From Verrucomicrobiota bacterium (GTDB taxonomy: Bacteria > Verrucomicrobiota > Verrucomicrobiia > Chthoniobacterales > SZAS-18), in contig JAFEGM010000039.1 in the NCBI GenBank assembly GCA_018240025.1, forward strand, positions 1-44,747: a stretch of DNA of 44,747 nucleotides. The letters run 5' to 3'. Positions 8,911 through 17,339 of this stretch are shown here, one piece after another (the stretch's first letter is position 1; each line of letters opens with the position of its first letter). The notes beneath the pieces are model-generated. The model did not search any database, was not told where the DNA came from, and saw only the letters and a list, made by a program, of their open reading frames with translations. Made by a program: the position numbers and the translations under genes.

Positions 8911-9534
8911 ATGAAACCTCGTGCCTTCCTCGTTTTGCTCGCCACCGCCGTCTCCCTCCGAGCCAGCGAACCGCCCGCCACCCAGGCCGATCCGCTGGCG
9001 GGCGCCTTCTTCCCGCCGGAGGTCGTCCTGCTCGTCGCCGATCAGATCGGCCTGAGCGCCGATCAGCGCAGCGCGCTCCGCGTCCGCGTCGAACAAACCC
9101 AGGCCAGCGCGAGCGAGTTGACCCAGCGTCTGCTCCGCGAAACCGCCGCCCTGACCGCGCTCGCCCGGCGGGAGCGCATCGATGAAACCGCGCTCTTCGC
9201 CCAGCTCGATCGCCTCCTGGAGGCGGAGCGAGCGATGAAGCGACTCCAGCTCGGCCTCCTCGGCGCCATCAAGAATGCGCTCTCGCCCGAACAGCAGGCG
9301 AAGATCCGCGACCTGACCAAGGACGGCGCCGCCGCGTTCATCGAGGCCAAGCGCGCGCGCCTGACCGAGAAGGTCGAGCAGGTGAAGGCCGGCGTGCAAC
9401 GCTGGGTCGCGAGCGGGCGCGATCCTTCCGCCTTCCTCAAGACCATGCAGGAAAAGGTCAAACCCCTGCTCGATGCCGGCAAGGTCGCCGAGGGCGAGGC
9501 CGAGCTCGATCAGGTGCTGGCGCAGCTGAAGTGA
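8911..9534 (+). CDS. Periplasmic Spy/CpxP-like protein
   Basis: A 207-residue secreted helical protein. The ATG at 8911 gives a signal peptide (MKPRAFLVLLATAVSLRA); an in-frame TTG ten codons earlier is less likely. The mature protein is almost entirely predicted helix, with 'LSADQRSALRVRVEQ' and 'LSPEQQAKIRDL', the LTxxQ-like signatures of the Spy/CpxP/heavy-metal-sensor superfamily. Those proteins act as periplasmic chaperones or sensors of envelope stress. It lies 42 bp after the anti-sigma gene, so it is probably the third gene of the operon and either an effector or a sensor for it. A second helical half (about 140-205) is less typical. Confidence 0.75.
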   Translation: MKPRAFLVLLATAVSLRASEPPATQADPLAGAFFPPEVVLLVADQIGLSADQRSALRVRVEQTQASASELTQRLLRETAALTALARRERIDETALFAQLDRLLEAERAMKRLQLGLLGAIKNALSPEQQAKIRDLTKDGAAAFIEAKRARLTEKVEQVKAGVQRWVASGRDPSAFLKTMQEKVKPLLDAGKVAEGEAELDQVLAQLK

Positions 9535-9728
9535 AGGAAGAAGGAAGGCGAGCCGGGTGGGGGCGGTTGCGAGCTTTTGCCGCAGAGACTCAGAGAATCG
9601 CAAAGAGGTACTCGTCAGGCGCATTGTGGGATCGTCCAGCCACGGCGCGGTAGATGCGGCCGACGCGCGCGGAAGTGCAGTCAACGAGACATTGCCCACA
9701 CCGGGGCAATCCGATACAACGGCACTCC

Positions 9729-10157
9729 ATGAGCGATGAGATCCTGCAGAATCTGACCGGCGCGGACGAGCAGGCGGATTTCCGGACGGTGATGGCGTAT
9801 CTCGCCGAACAGCCGGTGTTTGTGCCGCAGCGGCCGCGGCGCTTCCTCGAGATCGGCGAATTCACCAAGGAGCAACTGCTGGAGCAGATCCGGCTCGATT
9901 CCGAGCAGCTGGCCCAGGAGCCGTTCGAGCCCTGGATCCTGGAGTCGGACGGCAAGCTGCGCCTCCCGGTGTTCAGCAGTCAGGAGCGCATGCAGGTGTT
10001 CGCGAGCAAGATCTCCCAGGACCTGAACATGGTCTTCGGTCTCGGCTGCATCTCCATCCTGCTGCAGGAAGTCACGCGGCGAGAAACGCTCGACTTCGTC
10101 GACTTGAATCCGCTCAACGAGAAGAGCTGGGAGATCGGCCTGCGGCGGAGGACTTGA
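9729..10157 (+). CDS. SseB-like N-terminal domain protein
   Basis: A 142-residue cytoplasmic protein; the start MSDEILQNLTG is preferred over an upstream in-frame ATG that would add 25 unlikely residues. 'DFRTVMAYLAEQPVFVPQ' followed by 'ESDGKLRLPVFSSQERMQVFASK' fits the SseB N-terminal domain (small values turned into pixel-like strands, 'lPvFtS...m..f'). SseB-like proteins are involved in sensing or as adaptors in several bacteria, but no defined role can be given here. A purine tract begins at its stop codon. Confidence 0.6.
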   Translation: MSDEILQNLTGADEQADFRTVMAYLAEQPVFVPQRPRRFLEIGEFTKEQLLEQIRLDSEQLAQEPFEPWILESDGKLRLPVFSSQERMQVFASKISQDLNMVFGLGCISILLQEVTRRETLDFVDLNPLNEKSWEIGLRRRT

Positions 10158-10377
10158 GGAGCGGAGGAGCGGAGAGTGGCCCGCGCACTCGGAGCGCCGC
10201 GCGGGAAAAGGCGCAGAATCGAGCGGGAGGGACCACGGCGGGGAGCGCCCCCGGTCGGTCCGACGACCATCTTCGCGACCGTCGCCGCGCCCATCTTTCC
10301 GCCAGGACCCGTCAGCGTGGTCATGCCTTGTTGCGGCACTCGTCCATGTGGGCTGGAATGCCCGCACCACGCTGAAC
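10158..10377. other. Intergenic region, 220 bp
   Basis: Starts with a short GGAGCGGAGGAGCGGA tract after the SseB-like stop. No further structure was seen until the terminator at 10376-10410. Confidence 0.5.
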
Positions 10378-10410
10378 GAAAAGACTCGCCGAACTTTCGC
10401 TCGGCGAGTC
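10376..10410 (-). terminator. Rho-independent terminator of the small secreted protein gene
   Basis: Perfect 10-bp inverted repeat GACTCGCCGA (10383-10392) / TCGGCGAGTC (10401-10410) with an 8-nt loop. Read on the - strand the stem is followed by TTTTCGT, a short U-run. It lies about 48 bp downstream of the stop of the 10458-10868 gene. Confidence 0.85.
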
Positions 10411-10457
10411 CCTGAATTCTGGCTCCTGCCGTAAGCGGGAGCGTGGTTGGCGTCGGC

Positions 10458-10868
10458 CTACTTCTTCTTGATGGTTCCCTTGACGACCGCGGGCTTATTC
10501 TGGGTCTGACCCGCCTTGGCCGCCATATTCGGCCACCATTCCACCTGCATCGTATCCAGCGTGTCCCACTGGAAACGCACTTCCGAATTGTCGCCGCCCT
10601 TGGCGTTCATCGCGATCGGGGCGCCGGCTTTCCCGCCGGAGGGACCCATCTCGCCAGTATAGGTGACTTCCCCGGTCGACCACTTCACGAGGACGACTCC
10701 CTTGCCCTTGACGGTCGCGGTGCAGGCCCAGTCGACCGAACCGTCCTTCTTCAAGGTGCCGCTGTAGGTGGCCTTCGCGGCCACGATCTCATCGACGCTG
10801 GGGGCCGCGGAGACGCTGGTGGCGGCCAGCAGGGTCAGGCCGAGCATGAATGCAAATATTCTTTTCAT
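10458..10868 (-). CDS. Small secreted protein, unknown function
   Basis: A 136-residue secreted protein. The start at 10868 (MKRIFAFMLGLTLLAATSVSAA) gives a canonical signal peptide; an upstream ATG at 11030 would add 54 residues of low-complexity sequence before it. The mature part is mostly beta ('ATYSGTLKKDGSVDWACTAT', 'VVLVKWSTGEVTYTGEMG', 'VRFQWDTLDTMQVEWW') and ends with a Lys-rich 'KGTIKKK'. The family is unrecognised. The clear terminator downstream and normal codon use indicate a real, monocistronic gene. Confidence 0.75.
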   Translation of the reverse strand: MKRIFAFMLGLTLLAATSVSAAPSVDEIVAAKATYSGTLKKDGSVDWACTATVKGKGVVLVKWSTGEVTYTGEMGPSGGKAGAPIAMNAKGGDNSEVRFQWDTLDTMQVEWWPNMAAKAGQTQNKPAVVKGTIKKK

Positions 10869-11107
10869 AGTGCTGCCACGAGGGCAATGGGAGGTTGGTT
10901 TCTGCTTTCTGAGGTTGGATTCGGGGGGCGCCGGAACCTCTCCCCGGAGTGGAGGCGGAACTCCCGAACCGCCCTGCCCGGAACGGTTGATCCGGGTAGA
11001 ACGTCTCGAAAGCCGGCGAAGCTTTCCCATCGTTCACGGATTGCCTTCGCGAAGGTCAGACGAAATTTCCAAAAAAATCACGCCAGCGCCCGCTCGCCGA
11101 TCACTGC

Positions 11108-14100
11108 TCACTGCAGGCGCTGCACCCGCAACGGCTTGGGCGGCGCAGGCGGCTGGGACGCGGGCGCGTCCTTCGCGCCGTACCAGATTTCCAGCGGGCA
11201 GAAGGGCTCGGCGTGCAGTAGCGAGCGGTCGGCGCCGTCGGGACCGCGGCCGAAATGCAGCCAGGCGGCGGGGAAGTAGGTCGAAAAGCTGAGCATTTCG
11301 GTCCGACCGGCGGGAGGAGTCAGTTCGGTCAGCCAGAGCTTGAGGGTGGTGTCGCCGGCCGTGGCGATGAGCCGGGCATCGTGGGCGATCTCGAGCGCCG
11401 TGACCGCGCCGCTGTGCGCCCGCCAGCTCTCCTCCGGCAACTCGATCCACGTGTCCGTCCGGAAGACACGCACCATTCCGTCCTCGTTGCCGATGTAGAG
11501 TCGACTCCCATCGGGATGGAAGACGACCGTGGTGTCGTAGTTGCGGTAATTGCCGAGGGTCGGGGCGGGTCCGTCGAGGTCCGCGAGGTCGTAACGCCGC
11601 GCCTGGTGGCCGAGCCCGGTGGCGATAAGCCGGCGACCGTCCGGCGAGAGAGCGATGCCCCAGGCGCGCGAGGGGCCGGCCTGCCAGCCTTGATCCTCCC
11701 GGGTGGCCGTGACCGTCTGGCTGCGCAGATCGACCACGAAAATCCGGCCGCGCGAGATTCCGACGATCCGCTGGCCGTCGGGCGTGACCAGCCCGCGCAG
11801 GATGCCTTCCGCGTCCCCCACGTAGCCGGGGCCGGGCAGGCGGGCGATTTCGCGGATCGTGCCGCCCTCCTCCTGCCAGAGGCTGATCTCAGTCGTCTGC
11901 CGATCCATGCTGGCGAGGCGGCCGGCCGGCAGGACGGCGAGGGCCATGTGCCCCTCGGCCAATTCGGTGGCGCCGTGCCCCTCGCGCCAGTAGTGGGCCC
12001 GCCCTTGGAAATCGGCAAAGAGCAGCCGGGAGCCATCGGGCGAGGCGGACGGCAGCCCGCCCAGCTGCACGAGATGCGCCCGGGCCACCCGCTGGGTCGA
12101 GGGCGGCAATCCCGGGTGCCACGCGCGGACGGTGCCGTCGGCCGCGGCCGTGAACAGGCGCCCGCCGTCGGGACCGAAGAAGACGCCATTCCCACGCCCT
12201 TCGTGGCCGAGGAGGTAGATGGCCCGGCCGCCCTCGGCCGAGCGGGTGAGCAGACGGCGCGGCGGACTGTGCGCACCGTTGCCGTTGAGGGGCTCGCGGA
12301 TAACGCGAAAGCTGTCGTCGTCGTAGGTCGCCAGACCGGGCGGGGAGGGCAGGAGAAATTGGAACATGCGCACCGTGCCGTCGGTGCTGGTCACGGCCAC
12401 GCGCGGTTCGGTCGGATGAAAGGCCACGTCGACCAGCGCCTCGCGGAAGCCCAGGCTCAGCCAGCTTTGCAGGGGATCGGTCTCCCAAACTTCGAGCGTG
12501 TGGCACGGGTCTTCGTGCGGGCCGCAGAGCGCGGCCAGATAGCGGCCATCGGTCGAGAGCGCCAGCGCGCCGGCGGCCCCGCTGGTTTCCGGCTGCCAGC
12601 GCGCGAGGGGCACGGCCGCAGGGCGCAACTCCGCGCCGGGCAGGTCGGACGCGCGAAACAGGCAGACTTCGAACCGCCCCGGCTCGGCCAGGCCGGTCTG
12701 GTCGGTCAACGCCAGCATCTTCCCATCGCCCGAGACGGCCAGTGGCGCGGCCCACGTCGAGGCCAGGCGCGTGCTCCGGCGCTGCGCCACTTCGAAGACC
12801 CACGCGCCGGTTTCGGGGCTGCGGTTCGTCGTGCAATCGGCCCCGTAGAGCAGGCGGCGTTCGTCCAGCCAGGCGCTCTGCGGCTGGATGACGCCCGCCG
12901 CGTGCAGCACGACCTCGAGCGTCTCGGCGTCGAAGACGCGCAGCGTGTTGCGGAAGGCGCAGACGAAATGCCGGCCGTCGGGCGCGTAGCTCAGGCCGTG
13001 GTAGTTCTGGGAATTGAGCGTGCCTGGATCCTCAAGGCCGGGCGGCGGCAGCGGGCGCGGAGGGCGCAGGGGGTGGCCCTCGGGACCGCATAGATGCAAC
13101 GTTCCGCGGTCGGACACGATGGCCAGCGAGCCCGGCAGCGGGCCCGGGGCGAGGGCTTCCGGGATTTCTCCGCCGGGCAGACGGAAGAGCGCGCGCTGAT
13201 CGCCCGCGCAGAGATGCTGCAACAGCCGCCATTCCAGCCCCCGATGCTCCGGCGGAGCTGCGGCCAGCAGTTGTCGGGCGCGGAAGTAGTCGTGCCGCTC
13301 GCGCGCCGCCAGGGCCGCCGAGAGCGTCGAGACGTAGCCCGTGAGTCGCTCGCGCACGGCCAGCTGCTCGGAGCGGCGCGCGCTGGCTTCGGCAATGCGG
13401 CGATTCTCCTCCGCGCGGGTCCAGAGCCGCAGGCTGATGACCGAGCCGACCAGCAGCGACAGCGCCACGCCCGCGCCTGCGGCCACCGGCCACGGGTGCC
13501 GCCGCACCCAGCGCAGCGTGCGTTCGCGGGTCGTGATGCGGCGCGAGCGGATCGGCTCTCCCCGCAACCAGCAGCCGAGTTCGTCGGCCAGCAGCTTCGC
13601 GCTGGCCAGCCGCCGGGCCGGGTCCTTTTCGAGGCAGCGCAGGCAGAGGGTTTCCAGATCGTCGTCGGCCGTGCTGCTGCCGGACCGCAGGGCCGCAGGC
13701 TCCTCGTGGGTGACGCGGCTGAAGATCTCCGCCGGCGTGGCCCCGGGGAACGGGAGCCGACCCGTCAGCATTTGATAAAGCATGGCCCCGAGGCCCCAGA
13801 CATCGCTCGCGGTCGTGATCTCCCGGGCTTTGCCGCGGGCCTGCTCCGGCGACATGTAGTGCGGCGTCCCGACCTGCGCGTTCGAGAGCGTCAGGCCCTG
13901 GTTGGAATCGACCAGCTTGGCGAGACCGAAGTCGGTCACGTAGGCTTCGCCGGCCTCGTCGAAGAGCACGTTCCCCGGTTTCAGGTCGCGGTGCAGGATG
14001 CCGCGCGCGTGGGCGTGCTGCACGGCCCGGGCGAGTTTTTCGAGGATGCGGGCCGCTTCTCGCGCGGGCAGGGCGCCCTCTTGCAGGCGATCGGCCAGAC

Positions 14101-14536
14101 TGCCGCCGCCGAGCAGCTTCATGGTGAAATACGGCTGCCCGTCGAATTCCCCCACTTCGTAGATGGGCACGATGTTCGGGTGGTCGAGCTGGGCCGCCGC
14201 GCTGGCCTCGGTGCGGAAGCGCAGCTTTTCCAGCTCCGTGGAGAAGGCGAATCCGCGGATCATCTTGAGCGCCACCTGCCGGCGGACCGCAGTCTCCTCC
14301 GCCAGCCAGATGATGCCCATGCCGCCCGCGCCGATCCGCCGCCGGAGGACGTATTTGCCGAGCCGGCCCTCTTCCTGAGGCGCGAAGCGTCCGAAGCCGG
14401 GCGCCGGGTTCTCGCCGCGGTCGGCGGAAGCCCCGCCCGCCGCCAGCGCCGCGCCGAACGCACAGGCCAGGCAGGCGCCATCGGCCTCGAGCGCGACGCC
14501 GCAATCTGGACAAGGGAGGGGCGGCTCTGCTTCCAT
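11108..14536 (-). CDS. Hanks-type Ser/Thr kinase with C-terminal WD40-like propeller
   Basis: A 1142-residue membrane-spanning protein kinase. The N-terminal 30 residues hold a CPDCG...CLAC zinc knuckle. The kinase domain spans about 61-330: glycine loop GAGGMG (69-74), VALK lysine (K91), HRDLKPGN (182-189), DFG (202-204) and a MSPEQARG activation-segment end. All catalytic residues are present. One transmembrane helix lies at about 349-371, followed by a short coiled stretch. The remaining 700 residues are WD40-like repeats ('LALSTDGRYLAALCG', 'VAFHPTEPRVAVTS', 'IALSPDGRRLIATG', 'LEIAHDARLIATAG'). This architecture is common in Planctomycetes and Verrucomicrobia. It is divergent from an ECF sigma gene of the kinase-associated type, which may be its phosphorylation target. 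Confidence 0.93.
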   Translation of the reverse strand: MEAEPPLPCPDCGVALEADGACLACAFGAALAAGGASADRGENPAPGFGRFAPQEEGRLGKYVLRRRIGAGGMGIIWLAEETAVRRQVALKMIRGFAFSTELEKLRFRTEASAAAQLDHPNIVPIYEVGEFDGQPYFTMKLLGGGSLADRLQEGALPAREAARILEKLARAVQHAHARGILHRDLKPGNVLFDEAGEAYVTDFGLAKLVDSNQGLTLSNAQVGTPHYMSPEQARGKAREITTASDVWGLGAMLYQMLTGRLPFPGATPAEIFSRVTHEEPAALRSGSSTADDDLETLCLRCLEKDPARRLASAKLLADELGCWLRGEPIRSRRITTRERTLRWVRRHPWPVAAGAGVALSLLVGSVISLRLWTRAEENRRIAEASARRSEQLAVRERLTGYVSTLSAALAARERHDYFRARQLLAAAPPEHRGLEWRLLQHLCAGDQRALFRLPGGEIPEALAPGPLPGSLAIVSDRGTLHLCGPEGHPLRPPRPLPPPGLEDPGTLNSQNYHGLSYAPDGRHFVCAFRNTLRVFDAETLEVVLHAAGVIQPQSAWLDERRLLYGADCTTNRSPETGAWVFEVAQRRSTRLASTWAAPLAVSGDGKMLALTDQTGLAEPGRFEVCLFRASDLPGAELRPAAVPLARWQPETSGAAGALALSTDGRYLAALCGPHEDPCHTLEVWETDPLQSWLSLGFREALVDVAFHPTEPRVAVTSTDGTVRMFQFLLPSPPGLATYDDDSFRVIREPLNGNGAHSPPRRLLTRSAEGGRAIYLLGHEGRGNGVFFGPDGGRLFTAAADGTVRAWHPGLPPSTQRVARAHLVQLGGLPSASPDGSRLLFADFQGRAHYWREGHGATELAEGHMALAVLPAGRLASMDRQTTEISLWQEEGGTIREIARLPGPGYVGDAEGILRGLVTPDGQRIVGISRGRIFVVDLRSQTVTATREDQGWQAGPSRAWGIALSPDGRRLIATGLGHQARRYDLADLDGPAPTLGNYRNYDTTVVFHPDGSRLYIGNEDGMVRVFRTDTWIELPEESWRAHSGAVTALEIAHDARLIATAGDTTLKLWLTELTPPAGRTEMLSFSTYFPAAWLHFGRGPDGADRSLLHAEPFCPLEIWYGAKDAPASQPPAPPKPLRVQRLQ

Positions 14537-14650
14537 GCTCGGCGGTTCGTTCTAGCGGATTCCGGCAGCCCGTCAGTCGGAATCGGCTCGCTCCTCCGCT
14601 GCCCACCCGCGGTGGCGTGGGGCTGCTCCGCGGGGACGAGCCGCCCGCTG
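14537..14650. promoter_or_regulatory. Divergent promoter region of kinase and ECF sigma gene
   Basis: The 114 bp between the two start codons must contain both promoters. I see no clear consensus boxes or strong palindromes. Confidence 0.4.
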
Positions 14651-15412
14651 ATGTACGCTCCTCCCCCTGCCGATTCGAATGACCGTCTCCCGGCGGGCGA
14701 TGCTTCCGGCGGGGCATCCCCTTTTCCCGCCACCGCCTGGTCCATGGTCCTGCAAGCCCGGGGCGAGACCCCGGCCGAGGCGCGGGCCGGTTGGGAGCGC
14801 CTGGCGCGGGCCTATTGGAAGCCGCTCTACGCCTACCTGCGCCGTCGGGGGGCCGACCACCACTCGGCCGCCGACGACGTGCAGGGGTTCTTCGCCCACA
14901 TGCTGAGCCAGGATTTCCTGCGGCGGATCGAACGTGGCGACGGGCTGTTCCGCGCCTTCCTGCTCGCTTCCTTCACGCATTGGCGGACCGACCAGTACCG
15001 CGCCGCGCAGGCCCGCAAGCGCGGCGGCGGTCAGGCGCCGCTGCAGCTGGAGGAAATCGAAGCCGTCGGCGCCGCGCCGCCCGCCCCGAGCGCCTCGCCG
15101 GAGGAGGCGTTCGACCGCCGCTGGGCGCGGGCGGTGTACGATCACGCCCTGGCGACCCTGGAAGAGCGGCTGAGGGCACGCGGACGCGAGGCGCTCTATC
15201 GCCAGCTCAACGGCCTCTTCACCGGTCGCGACGTCGCCAAGTATCGCGAGATCGCCGCCGCCCTGGACATGGGCGAGGGGGCGGTCAAGCAAGCCGTGCT
15301 GGAACTGCGCCGGGAGTTCGGCCTCGTCCTGAGAGAGGAAATCGCTCGCACCGTGGCCGACCCGGGCCAGGTCGATGGCGAGCTCCGGTATCTGCTCGGA
15401 TTGCTGAGGTGA
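14651..15412 (+). CDS. ECF sigma factor of the Ser/Thr-kinase-associated type
   Basis: A 253-residue sigma-70 family protein. The start at 14651 (MYAPPPADSNDR) follows GGGACGAG; the open frame extends far upstream only as antisense of the kinase gene. 'FPATAWSMVLQARG', 'AYWKPLYAYLRRRG', 'ADDVQGFFAHMLSQDFL' and 'FLLASFTHWRTDQYRAAQARKRGGG' match sigma-2 of the ECF groups genetically linked to serine/threonine kinases. The sigma-4 HTH is near residues 200-235 (REIAAALDMGEGAVKQAVLELRR). No anti-sigma gene is adjacent, and control by phosphorylation through the divergent kinase is the usual proposal for these groups. A repeat array starts a few bases after the stop. Confidence 0.88.
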   Translation: MYAPPPADSNDRLPAGDASGGASPFPATAWSMVLQARGETPAEARAGWERLARAYWKPLYAYLRRRGADHHSAADDVQGFFAHMLSQDFLRRIERGDGLFRAFLLASFTHWRTDQYRAAQARKRGGGQAPLQLEEIEAVGAAPPAPSASPEEAFDRRWARAVYDHALATLEERLRARGREALYRQLNGLFTGRDVAKYREIAAALDMGEGAVKQAVLELRREFGLVLREEIARTVADPGQVDGELRYLLGLLR

Positions 15413-16340
15413 ACGAGGAGGGGAAGTAGTCCGCACTCTCCGAGTGCGGCTTGTGGCAAAGACGCAGACGCTCGGATCCACGTGCGGTTGCGCTAGCCGG
15501 ACGCCGTGGACTGCGCGCAGCTTGCTGCCGCCGCCGAGGGACACGCTCTGCGCGCGGACTGCCCCCGACGGGAAGGCTCGCGCGAAGCCGCGAAGACGCG
15601 AAGAAAGAACTGCGGAAGGAGCGGAGTAGTCCGCACTCTCCGAGTGCGGCTGGTGGCGCGGGGTGAGGATTGCCGCGTCACGCAGGGAAGGCAGGACCAC
15701 AAAAGACGCAAAACGCAGAAGCTCGGCTCCACGCGCGGTTGCGCGAGCCGGGCGCCGTGGACTGCGCGCAGCTTGCTGCCGCCGTCACCCAGGCAGCTTG
15801 CTGCCGCCGCCGAGGGACACGCTCTGCGCGGACTGCCGACGGGAAGGCTCGCGCGAAGCCGCGAAGCCGCGAAGAAATTACTGCGGAACGAGCGGAGTAG
15901 TCCGCACTCTCCGAGTGCGGCTGGTGGCGCGGGGTGGGACGATGCCGCGTCGGCAGTTCGCGCAGAGAAGGCAGGACAAAAGACGCAAAACGCAGAAGCT
16001 CGGCTCCACGTACGGTTGCGCGAGCCGGACGCCGTGGACTGCGCGCAGCTTGCTGCCGCTGTGACCCAGGCAGCTTGCTGCCGCCGCCGAGGGACACGCA
16101 CTGCGCGCGGATTGCCGGCGACGGGAAGGCTCGCGCGAAGCCGCGAAGAAACAACTGCGGAAGGAGCGGTAGTCCGCACTCTCCGAGTGCGGCTGGTGGC
16201 GCGGGGTGGGACGATGCCGCGTCGGCAGTTCGCGCAGAGCAGGCAGGGCCACAAAAGACGCAAAGAACGCAGAAGCTCGGCACCACGTGCAGTTGCACGA
16301 GCCGGACGCCTTGGACTGCGCGACGCCGTTTCCCGGCTCG
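15413..16340 (+). repeat. Tandem array of a ~270-bp hairpin-containing repeat unit (4 copies)
   Basis: Four head-to-tail units, each opening with the hairpin CCGCACTCTCCGAGTGCGG at 15431-15449, 15631-15649, 15902-15920 and 16174-16192 (spacings 200, 271, 272). A complete unit contains, in order: the hairpin; a 'GGTGGCGCGGGGTG' segment; an AAAAGACGCAAA-type stretch; 'CGTGGACTGCGCGCAGCTTG'; one or two GCAGCTTGCTGC elements; 'GAGGGACACGC'; and GGCTCGCGCGAAGCCGCGAA. The first unit lacks an internal segment and the last is truncated before the second GCAGCTTGCTGC. Open frames across it are repeat-derived. No transposase lies nearby. Confidence 0.9.
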
Positions 16341-16388
16341 ATCGCTCGATCGCTTGATCGCTTGATCGCTTGATCGCTTGATCGCTCC
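16341..16388 (+). repeat. 8-bp tandem repeat (six ATCGCTTG-type units)
   Basis: Six units ATCGCT(C/T)(G/C) in a row, four of them identical ATCGCTTG. It lies 25 bp upstream of the choice-of-anchor-A start codon, so copy number could alter the promoter or leader. Confidence 0.9.
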
Positions 16389-16413
16389 GCAGCCTCCGTC
16401 TAGGGACGGCCTC

Positions 16414-17319
16414 ATGCCTCCGCAGCCACCGCGCTCTCTCGCTCTCGGCCGTCGTCTCTCCCTCCTGCTCCTGCTGACGGCGGCGCCGCTGGCTGCATCT
16501 GGGCAGGGGCTTTCGAATTTCGGCTTCTTCGTCTCGCAGGGTGCCACGGCGACCGGCGGCACCATTCAGGCCAACGCAGCCATCGGCGGCACCGCGTTGC
16601 TCACCAATGTCACCGTGGGCAGCTCGGCTCCGGTCGGGAACACGAATCTCGTCGTCGGCGGAGATCTGACCGCCAACGGAGGCTCGGTGAACGGAGTGAC
16701 GGTGGTGGGTGGCACGGTTTCCGCCTCCGGAGGCTGGTCCAGCACGACCCTGCAGCCGCCAGGCACGCCAGTGCCGGTGAACTTCGCGTCGGAATCGCTG
16801 CGTCTCTCCAACCTCTCGGCCACGCTCGCCGCCCTGCCGACGAACGGCAGCATCTCCACCGCGAACAATACGCTGAGCCTGAGCGGCACCGGCAGCGGCG
16901 TTTTCGTCTTCAACCTCAGTCAGTCCGACATCCCCGGGACGCTCCGGATCAACCTCCCGGCGGGCTCCACGGCGATCGTCAACGTCAGCGGCAGCGCCGG
17001 CAGCCTGAGCTTCCTGGGCATGTCCCTCAGCGGCGGAATCACCGAGGCTACCGTGCTCTACAACTTCCACAACGCCAGCACGCTGCAGATCAACAGCGTG
17101 GGCGTCCTCGGATCCATCCTGGCGCCGGGCGCCGCCGTGCAGGCCACGACCGGTGTGGTGCTCGGGCAGGGCCTCTTCGGCAGCTACAACGCGCCGAGCG
17201 CGTTTTCGTTCAACCAGCTTCCGTTCACCGGTGCCCTGCCGGTGCCCGAACCGGGGACGTGGGCCCTGCTGGCCGCAGGCGGCCTGGGCTTGAGCGTCCT
17301 CGGCCGGCGTCGGCGTTAA
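16414..17319 (+). CDS. Choice-of-anchor A protein with PEP-CTERM sorting signal
   Basis: A 301-residue exported protein. The start at 16414 (MPPQPPRSLALGRR) precedes a hydrophobic signal segment (LSLLLLLTAAPLAASG); an earlier TTG in the tandem repeat is unlikely. The mature domain matches the choice-of-anchor A family: 'NFGFFVSQGATATGGTIQAN', 'LVVGGDLTANGGSVNGVTVV', and late 'VGVLGSILAPGAAVQATTG' followed by 'GQGLFGSYN'. The C-terminus has VPEPGTWALLAAGG, a hydrophobic stretch and RRRR, a textbook PEP-CTERM signal recognised by exosortase, so the protein is probably anchored or processed at the cell surface in an exopolysaccharide context. No exosortase gene is in the window. The gene is bracketed by oppositely oriented copies of the dispersed repeat. 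Confidence 0.92.
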   Translation: MPPQPPRSLALGRRLSLLLLLTAAPLAASGQGLSNFGFFVSQGATATGGTIQANAAIGGTALLTNVTVGSSAPVGNTNLVVGGDLTANGGSVNGVTVVGGTVSASGGWSSTTLQPPGTPVPVNFASESLRLSNLSATLAALPTNGSISTANNTLSLSGTGSGVFVFNLSQSDIPGTLRINLPAGSTAIVNVSGSAGSLSFLGMSLSGGITEATVLYNFHNASTLQINSVGVLGSILAPGAAVQATTGVVLGQGLFGSYNAPSAFSFNQLPFTGALPVPEPGTWALLAAGGLGLSVLGRRRR

Positions 17320-17339
17320 GCGCGGGGCCAGAGCGGGGC

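Noticed and set aside
13094..14650. N-terminal extension of the ECF sigma frame by more than 500 codons
   Set aside because: This part is antisense of the kinase gene and shows no sigma homology; homology begins shortly after the ATG at 14651.
14537..14650. Promoter boxes for the kinase and sigma genes
   Set aside because: No hexamers could be distinguished from background in this GC-rich sequence, so only the region is noted.
15431..16192. Possible CRISPR array (regular identical repeats)
   Set aside because: The identical core is a short hairpin at 200-272 bp spacing and the 'spacers' are themselves repeated between units. No cas genes are present.
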